From: Mesostigma viride
Lineage: Eukaryota; Streptophyta; Mesostigmatophyceae; Mesostigmatales; Mesostigmataceae
Assembly (NCBI GenBank): GCA_009746045.1
Contig: RPFO01000436.1
Location: 1,992,133-2,056,132 of the forward strand
Length of the DNA stretch: 64,000 nt
Direction: 5' to 3'
Below the pieces are notes generated by a model. The model searched no databases and was not told where the DNA came from. It saw nothing but the letters and a program-made list of their open reading frames with translations. The position numbers and the translations under genes are program-made. The stretch's first letter is position 1, and each line of letters begins with the position of its first letter. Shown in pieces: positions 45,301 to 54,300 of the stretch.

Positions 45301-48300
45301 AGGGGTACAGCGTGTTCAAGGATCGCTATATAGGGGCCCTATAAAGGGGTACAGCGTGTTCAAGGATCGCTATATAGGGGGCCCTATAAAGGGGTACAGC
45401 GTGTTCAAGGATCGCTATATAGGGGGCCCTATAAAGGGGTACAGCGTGTTCAAGGATCGCTATATAGGGGCCCTATAAAGGGGTACAGCGTGTTCAAGGA
45501 TCGCTATATAGGGGGCCCTATAAAGGGGTACAGCGTGTTCAAGGATCGCTATATAGGGGCCCTATAAAGGGGTACAGCGTGTTCAAGGATCGCTATATAG
45601 GGGGCCCTATAAAGGGGTACAGCGTGTTCAAGGATCGCTATATAGGGGCCCTATAAAGGGGTACAGCGTGTTCAAGGATCGCTATATAGGGGGCCCTATA
45701 AAGGGGTACAGCGTGTTCAAGGATCGCTATATAGGGGGCCCTATAAAGGGGTACAGCGTGTTCAAGGATCGCTATATAGGGGCCCTATAAAGGGGTACAG
45801 CGTGTTCAAGGATCGCTATATAGGGGGCCCTATAAAGGGGTACAGAGTGTTCAAGGATCGCTATATAGGGGGCCCTATAAAGGGGTACAGCGTGTTCAAG
45901 GATCGCTATATAGGGGCCCTATAAAGGGGTACAGCGTGTTCAAGGATCGCTATATAGGGGCCCTATAAAGGGGTACAGCGTGTTCAAGGATCGCTATATA
46001 AAGGGGGTTGTGGAGGTGACCAGCACGAGCCCGTGACTAGGCAGTAGCACAGGCGGTGACCACCATGCCCGTATTCACACATGCCTATTCAAACAGGCGG
46101 TGACCACCATGCACGTATTCGCACATGCCCATTCAAACAGGCGGTGACCACCATGCGCGTATTCACACATGCCTATTCAAACAGGCGGTGACCACCATGC
46201 GCGTATTCGCACATGCCTATTCAAACAGGCGGTGACCACCATGCGCGTATTCACACATGCCCATTCAAACAGGCGGTGACCACCATGCGCGTATTCACAC
46301 ATGCCCATTCAAACAGGCGGTGACCACCATGCGCGTATTCGCACATGCCCATTCAAAGAGGCGGTGACCACCATGCGCGTATTCACACATGCCCATTCAA
46401 ACAGGCCGTGACCACCATGCGCGTATTCGCACATGCCCATTCAAACAGGCCGTGACCACCATGCGCGTATTCACACATGCCCATTCAAACAGGCGGTGAC
46501 CACCATGCGCGTATTCACACATGCCTATTCAAACAGGCGGTGACCACCATGCGCGTATTCCCACATGCCTATTCAAACAGGCGGTGACCACCATGCCCGA
46601 AATCATACCGGCAAACGTCACGTGGCGCACCATCATCTGTCCAGGCAAGGGTCGCACCAACCCCATCTCCAATCCAACCCATCCAACCAATCCCCATTTC
46701 CACCACACTATATATTTGCAAGTCAACACCAGCCCCTGGACAGCTTATTGCAGCGACAAGCACCGGCGCGAACGCCAGCGCTGGTGTTTGTGAGGATATG
46801 TACCGGACGGCTGCACTTGCGGGTGGCTGCTCCCGCATGAATGCTGACGTCATGAGGTCATAAGATCATAATGCTGATGTCATGAGGTCATAAGGTCATA
46901 AGATCATAAGGTCATACGGTCCGCTCCCCGCTCGCCCGCTTGCCCGCTCGCCCACCCACCTTGCGCTTCGAGTGGTCACCTACGTCAACATCCAACAGCC
47001 TACTCCTATGAGTTCTGCTTGGATGCTGAGCCCGATACTACTAGAGTAGAACTAGAGTAGAGTTCAGAGTGCTATTCAGAGTAGTATTACAGTATTAGAA
47101 AAACCTTATGTCTTAATTCCAGCCCAACACGCTTGCTTCACAAGTTGAGGCCACTTGGGAGTCGCCATGTCCGACCAGATGGCGTGATGTACTAGTGCGA
47201 AAAATGGTGCCCTATGGTGCTGTCACACCTACCCACTGGTTCATATGGTGCTGTCACACCTACCCACAGGTTCATATGGTGCTGTCACACCTACCCACTG
47301 GTTCATATGGTGCTGTCACACCTACCCACTGGTTCATATGGTGCTGTCACACCTACCCACTGGTTCGTGTTTCTGGCAAAGCCCACACACTCATCCACCT
47401 TGTGCGCAAAACAATCGCATCGGCATGCTCCGCGGGTGGAATTACTTCAGTCAGCAAAATAGAACGGAAAAATCCAGCGGCTAGAACCTCGCACCCACCT
47501 TGCACCCGGGCCGGTCGTCAGCATCAATACCAGGACTGGTATAAAATTCTCTATCAAACACAAACACACACACACACACATAAAAACATGCTGTGTTCAA
47601 GACCACCCGCCCACCTTGCGCGCGGAACGGTCGTCGGCGTCAGCGATGGCAGCAGCCAGTGGCAGCGCGCGCCGCGTGACCACGTGCGCCGGCAGCGCAG
47701 CCAGCAGATGCTTGAGCATCACCACGTGGGGGGCGCCGCCCTCGCTGAAGTTCTCCAGCACTTTCTCTTGCTCGCGCTGATGTGCATGAGGCGGGGGAGA
47801 TGGTGCGGTGGGCCACATTTGCATGGGAACCAGGAGGTGAGCATGTGCAAAGGGGGCAGGGGGGGGGGGGGGAAGGGAAGAATCGTAAACCAATGCACAA
47901 AGAAATTATAGGAGGTCATAAAGAAAACTCAGGAGAGCAAGCAATGTTAAGGGGACTCGGCGCGGCGAATATTTTCCGCGCCAAAAAAATTCCGCGGTAC
48001 CCTCCGTACCGTGAAAAGTGGGTGCACGCTGCGCGCACCCCTTGCGGAAGTGGCCATGGCGACTGCTTTTAGACGAAACGTGACAAATCTGGCTCGCGGA
48101 AAGCAGAAAAAATGCTCGATTCTTGGAGAAAATTAGTTACTGATTCTAATTTATGGTGGGATAGTTGCGATTTATAATGTCGCGGGCTCTTTTTCTTTAC
48201 CATCGGCAGGGGGGGTCCGGCCTGAATTTCTGTCGGGATGAATAAAGTATAATGGATGCCTGCAGGTGTGATTGTCGATTGTTGCCAGTTTTGATGGTCC

Positions 48301-51300
48301 TAATGGAAGCTAGTTTAATGATGTTTCTAAAGCCGTAAAAATTCCCGCTGCTATCTTTACCTTTCCCGTCATTTTGCGGTAAGATAACATTAGGCCTGCG
48401 CGATGCGCGCCCGACCTCTCCATGAAAGGGTGGCCTTTCTTGTGCGCCTGGGCACGAATAAATGCCCGTTATGGTACGTTCTTGTATTAAACGTCCTAAG
48501 ATAGCGCTTTCCTGCTTTCTTAGCTCGTTGAGCGTAAGCTTTTTGCCTTCTTTCCGGCCAGATGCAGCCATGAAGTTGCGGGTCCTGGCGCTGCATCGCT
48601 GGATTCCTGGATGTTTTTTAGCAAGTTCGTCTGTGACGTGGCTGGCTTGCTGCAGCGCGTGGCCCACAACCTGTCGGGAAGGTGTAATGCTTTTATTTCC
48701 ATGCTTCTCTGAAATTTCTTTTGCTTTATAGACAGTTGTGTTCGAGGAAATTCACGCGGTCTTCCTAAGCAGCGGCATCATTTTCCCCAGACACTGACGA
48801 GCTGGCACCTGTCTCCTAAAGAAAGTGGCTCGTGCTTGTTAGAAAGGAGGCAGTGTGCATTTTGCGGGACACAATGCTTTGGTGGCACATGCGTCAGGTA
48901 GGTTGTTCCAATGGTCTCTTCACCTTTCCCACTGAGTAAATGATAGCCTTTGTCATGCTAACCAGAGCAGCTAGCCACAGGTTGGCTGGATAAAAAGTCA
49001 GCTTATTTTCTCTTTATATACTGCGTGTGTGGTCCTCCACATGTCCGGCTTGTTGGGCATTTTGGAAGAGGGTTTTTAATGTGTTGTTGGGTGGAACAAC
49101 TTGGTTGTTGGCACAAAATCACGCATTATTAGCCTGAGATAGGCATGACATATGCTGCTCAGGCGTGTCGTCCTACCAGCCTTGTTGTTAAGGGTAGACT
49201 CACAAGGCTGGCTGTGCCGATGGAGGGGTGGGGCGCATGACGCTCCGGACATCCTCCTCACACTCCGTGATAAAAGTGGGCATGTTTTTGGGTGTCTAGG
49301 GTAGCAAAACAGATGTCATTTTGGCTCAGCACTAGCTCAATTCTCTTTCGTCTACCCAGGTGGCATCACAGGAAAATCAATAACTTGAGCTACGCTTGTC
49401 AGAATGAGCTCAAACTTTGGGGTTGTGTTCCCCCCCACTCAGTGGAATATAAAATGTATGGATGACCCAATCTGATGTGTTAATGATTTGCTTTATTTTT
49501 TTTGGCTCAAAAAAGTACCCATTTTGCGGGAAAATTAATAACTCAAACAAATGTGACCATTTTGGCCATGTAAATAGCCCAGCTTTTAAAAAAGTGGGGG
49601 AACTTTTTTAAAATGTATGGGCAGGTCATTTGGATAAGTGGTTTGTCTTGGGCAAAATATCTCATAAATAGCGTCTTTTTCTATTTTTAGCTCGCCACCG
49701 GTGCGTGGTTGGGGGTAGTACCCCCAACAAGTGGTGGCATGAATGTCCAAACATCATATTTATGGTACTCAATCATCACTAGATGGTTCCCGAGTGCATT
49801 GGAACTGATATTCATTTAAGTCAGTTTTTCAGGCTTTTGGACGTGCGAGTCCCCTTAAAAGATAGCCTCCATTAATTAGCTTTAAAGCAATGAAACATGC
49901 TGGAGGGCGTGGCAGCCCGTTGTTGGATGCAGGGTGGATGGCCATGGGCAGGCCACGGAGACACAAATCGAAACGTCGGATAGACATGTTGTTGGGTAGA
50001 ATGCTGGGTAGAAACGTTGGGTAGAAACATTGGGTAGAAACGTCGGATAGAAATGTTGTTGGGTAGAATGCTGGGTAGGAACGTTGGGTAGAAACATTGG
50101 GTAGAAACGTTGGGTAGAAACATTGGGTAGAAACGTTGGGTAGAAACGTTGGGTAGAAACATTGGGTAGAAACGTCGGATAGAAATGTTGTTGGGTAGAA
50201 TGCTGGGTAGGAACGTTGGGTAGAAACGTTGGGTAGAAATGTTGTTGGGTAAAAATATCGGGTAAAAATATTGGATAGAAATGTTGGGTGGAAGAGTTGT
50301 TGGGTAAAAATGTTGGGTAGACAAGTTGGGTAAAAACGTTGGGTAGAAAACTTGGTTGCTTATCTGCATGGGGCCATGACCTGTGCTCCAACACAAGGCT
50401 GGACAGCATCCTGGCTGTGATGTGGCGCACTACACCGCTCGGGACCCCATTCAGGCACAAAGATAAGCACAAATATAAGAGTCACTGTAGACAATGTACA
50501 TATCCAAGAATCTACCTGCGTCGCGGTGCAGCTGAGGCAGTAGGCCGCCCACTCAAACACAGGCTCCACCAGCTCGTTGAACAGTGACAGATGCAAGTCC
50601 CGCGCGCGCATCCAGGCCTGGAAGTCGCCGTCCAACGCGCGCTGGAACATGCGGCGGTAGTCGTGCACGCAGATGAGAAGCAAGTGGCCTGGGGGACAGG
50701 GAAGGACGATACCCGAGGGCACAGAGGGAACAGGACAATTTATCCTCAGCGGTGTTGGTGGCAGCTGAGGCAGCAGGTGGCCTGGGATCAAACGCTAGAC
50801 ACAAGAATCTACAGAACAAGGACAAGCGTCAAGATCACATACAAGTAAAACTATACAATTTTGATGGTCTGGTCGGTGCTGATAACAGGTGAGCAGCAGG
50901 CGGGCGAATAGGGCCATGCCAGGCGACACGCGATGTGTGAGAACCCTGAGTAATAAAACACTAAGAGTGTAAATAAGTAGTAATAAGTAGTTTGTGCAAA
51001 AGTGGGAGAAGTCAAAGCCTTCTGACTTCCAGCACCCGTGGGAGAAGTAACCCATCCCGTATTGAATGTGATGGTAGCCAATGATAGAATGACCATCCTT
51101 GCATGTCACATCTACTGGGCAGTCAAGCTGCAGCACTGGCCTCCCTGAAGCTCTACGCCCCCGGCGCTATCAATAGCCTGCTGGCAGTGTGATGGTGAAA
51201 ACAATCACTTTGAGTCCCCATAGCTACAAGTGGCTGCGTTGTGAAGCTAAGAGCAGACGGTAATGGCATGCCTGCAACCACTAGGGTTGCGGCCCTCCTC

Positions 51301-54300
51301 TGCCACTACCAGCATCACCAGCCGGCCCACCACACCATGCCAACCAGACCATCCAGTCGTCAGAAACATAGTGGCCCTCAACCTGCCATCTCCAGAATGG
51401 CCAACATGACAGGGAATGCCCTCCCCCCCCCGCTGTCCACCTACTTGTTTGCGACCCCGGTGGAAGCACCAGCCACGTTCCCTGCCCAAAACCACTTCGC
51501 TGTGCTTTGCCCATCTCCCCCCCCTCCCCCCTACCACTTACTGCGCTGTGCACCTCCCAATGCTCACCCACCCACCCACCCACCCACCCACCCACCCACC
51601 CACCCACCCACCCACCCACCCACCCACCCACCCACCCACCCACCCACCCACCCACCCACCCACCCACCCACCCACCCACCCACCCACCCACCCACCCACC
51701 CACCCACCCACCCACCCACCCACCCACCCACCCACCCACCCACCCACCCACCCACCCACCCACCAACTCACCCACTTACTTCGCTGTGCACCTCCCAATC
51801 CCCCAACCCCCCCACCCCCAACCCCCGCACACGTACTTCGCTGTGGACCGCCCAACTACCCTCCCCCCCTTCACCTACTTCTCTGCGGCCCCGGCGGCAG
51901 CACGGCCATTGCGCGCCGTGACAGGTACAGGCAGGCGTACGCGGACGCCAGCGGGTCGCCGATGCCCCGCAGGCCGCCAGCGAGGCGTGTGAAGGCCTCC
52001 ACGGGGGGCAGCGTGTTCAAGTAGTAGTAGCAGCGGACGAGCGCCAGCTCCAGGTAGCTATCGCACAAAGGTTATAATACAAAGATCTCATGTAAATGAT
52101 ATAGTATAAAAGATATAACATCGAGGGTGACATGAAGGATTACTTGGTATATTAGGAGGGTATTTACATCAAAACCGAATCAAAGAAATAATTTAGGCCA
52201 ATTGAAGAAACAGGGGATGTGGTTGATGTATAATTAGATTAGAGGGGAGGGGGGAATTAGATGAGGCAGGAGTGTGGAAGGACATGAACCAGTCCGATGA
52301 AGGATGTCACGGCTGATGGGGGGAATGGTCAAGGAATTATCACTCTGTGATGGATGCTGTTTAAGGACGGCCATGCCCACAAGCACCTGGACCATCCTGC
52401 TTGCGCAACATCCCAGCAAAGTGTAGCGCATCAGTTTGCAGCCACCCGGCTCTGTGCCATGGGTCAGACAGCCGGGACAGAGAACGGCAACCGTCGTGAG
52501 TTCCCAGGCTCTCCGTTTACAAGCAGCTCAAGAGACGCCGCTGGGCAGCATACTGTACCAAGCATTACCTGGGCCAGATACAGTAGTAGTATCAATACTG
52601 CCCGCGTAGTCGTATATCCACACCAGTCTTCCGCCGGGCGCCCTGCAGGCAACCTGCCCGCCTGCATGCCTGCCTGCACGGCCGCCCGCCTGCCTGCCTG
52701 CCCGCGCCACCCATCCACTCGACCACCCAACCAGCCATCGGCCCACTCCAGTACCTGCCAATGCTTATCTGCCGGTAAGCTCGTCTGCCTTCCGAAAGAA
52801 GCAACAAACCCGCTTACGCACTTAATGAGCTCCATCACATTGGGGATACACGGACGCAAGCACTCAGCCGGGCCCCATGCCGACCCCAAAACCTGCATCC
52901 ACCCACCGCCCAGTTGCATGGTCATATGACGGTAGCATGGACATGTCACGGATGCATGGATATTTGACAGTTGCATGGACATGTCACAGGTGCATGGTCA
53001 TTTGACAGCTGCATGGACATGTCACGGGTGCATGGTCATTTGACAGTTGCATGGACATGTCACGGGTGCATGGTCATTTGACAGCTGCATGGACATGTCA
53101 CGGGTGCATGGTCATTTGACAGTTGCATGGACATGTCACGGGTGCATGGTCATTTGACAGTTGCATGGGGATACAGCCTGGGCACCAGGTCGTAGACGGC
53201 TGCCACCTTTGCGAACCAGTTGCTGCATGTGGACTTGGCCTCAGAACGGATGTCGTTCGCGTTGAAGTTGGCTGCGCGCGCACGCAATAAGGGGGAGTGC
53301 ATAGGGACAACGTCAGGGCGATGACAGGGACGTAATCATTTCTCCAGGACCAAAACAAGCATAAATGTGCGTGCATGACTGCAACCATGGGCTGGGAAGA
53401 TGCGAGCGTGCGCTAGGCTGGGCAGAAACGGCTGCACTGGAAGATGACAGTAGCCAACGAGACACTTGGCGGCAGCAACCAGACCAAAGATGAAAGACTA
53501 TACGAACATCTAAAGATGCCTCATAAAGGAGGAAAAGAAAAGTCGGCCGCCACAGAGGGTAGACGCAGCAGCATGCCAGGAGTCGGGATTTGGGGTTGCC
53601 TTGCCCGGCACATGGGTAAAGGCTGATAATCACCAGCCACCAGGGCATGCGAATACAAGAAATCACCCGTTACCAGGACGTAGCAACCGGGTATGCAAGT
53701 AGCAACCGGGTACTGCCTAAATACTGCATAAATATGCGTCCATCCAAACAATGGCTTCGTGCAGGTGTGCGGACGCTAGTAGCCACCAAGCACGGGCTGT
53801 GTGAGTGGGGCTGTTCTGTAGAACCCGCGCCACGCCGGCACCCGCCCACAAGGGAGAGAGCGCCAGCAGGCATGCTTGATCTTGGCAGTGGTTGGCAGGG
53901 GGCAGCGGTCTGTCACAAAAACAGGAAGCCGCTTGCCGATGTGGCAGGGACGCCTAAGGGATGACTAGCCCAAAGGGTCCCCTGCAGCACTGCCGTGTGA
54001 TGGCCATTACGAAACCAGCAATGATCCTACATGGCAAAGAAAAATGGGGCAAAATAATGTTTGACTCAGCATAACGCGCTAGAGCCACAGACGTTCGTCG
54101 CCGACTTTAGTCTGATGGGCTGTCTTGACGCCGTCACGTGCTGTCATTCAACGTGCCGTGGAGCCGAGTGTCAGCCCCCCACGACCCATAGATGACCCAC
54201 GCGGGATGATCCTTTGAAGCTACCATGCTCTTGCCACAGCAGGCTAACACATGACCATGGACATTGTACACAAAATAGGGGGGGCAGAATGGAGGGTGAT

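Noticed and set aside
48462-48731. Plus-strand frame with a hydrophobic stretch, possibly a small membrane protein
   Set aside because: It overlaps the minus-strand frame conserved with 5,311-5,709, and I see no independent support.
51281-52024. THPPTHPP / GGWVGGWV frames
   Set aside because: Translations of the (CCCA)n array in intron 5. The real coding piece nearby is exon 5 at 51,879-52,057.
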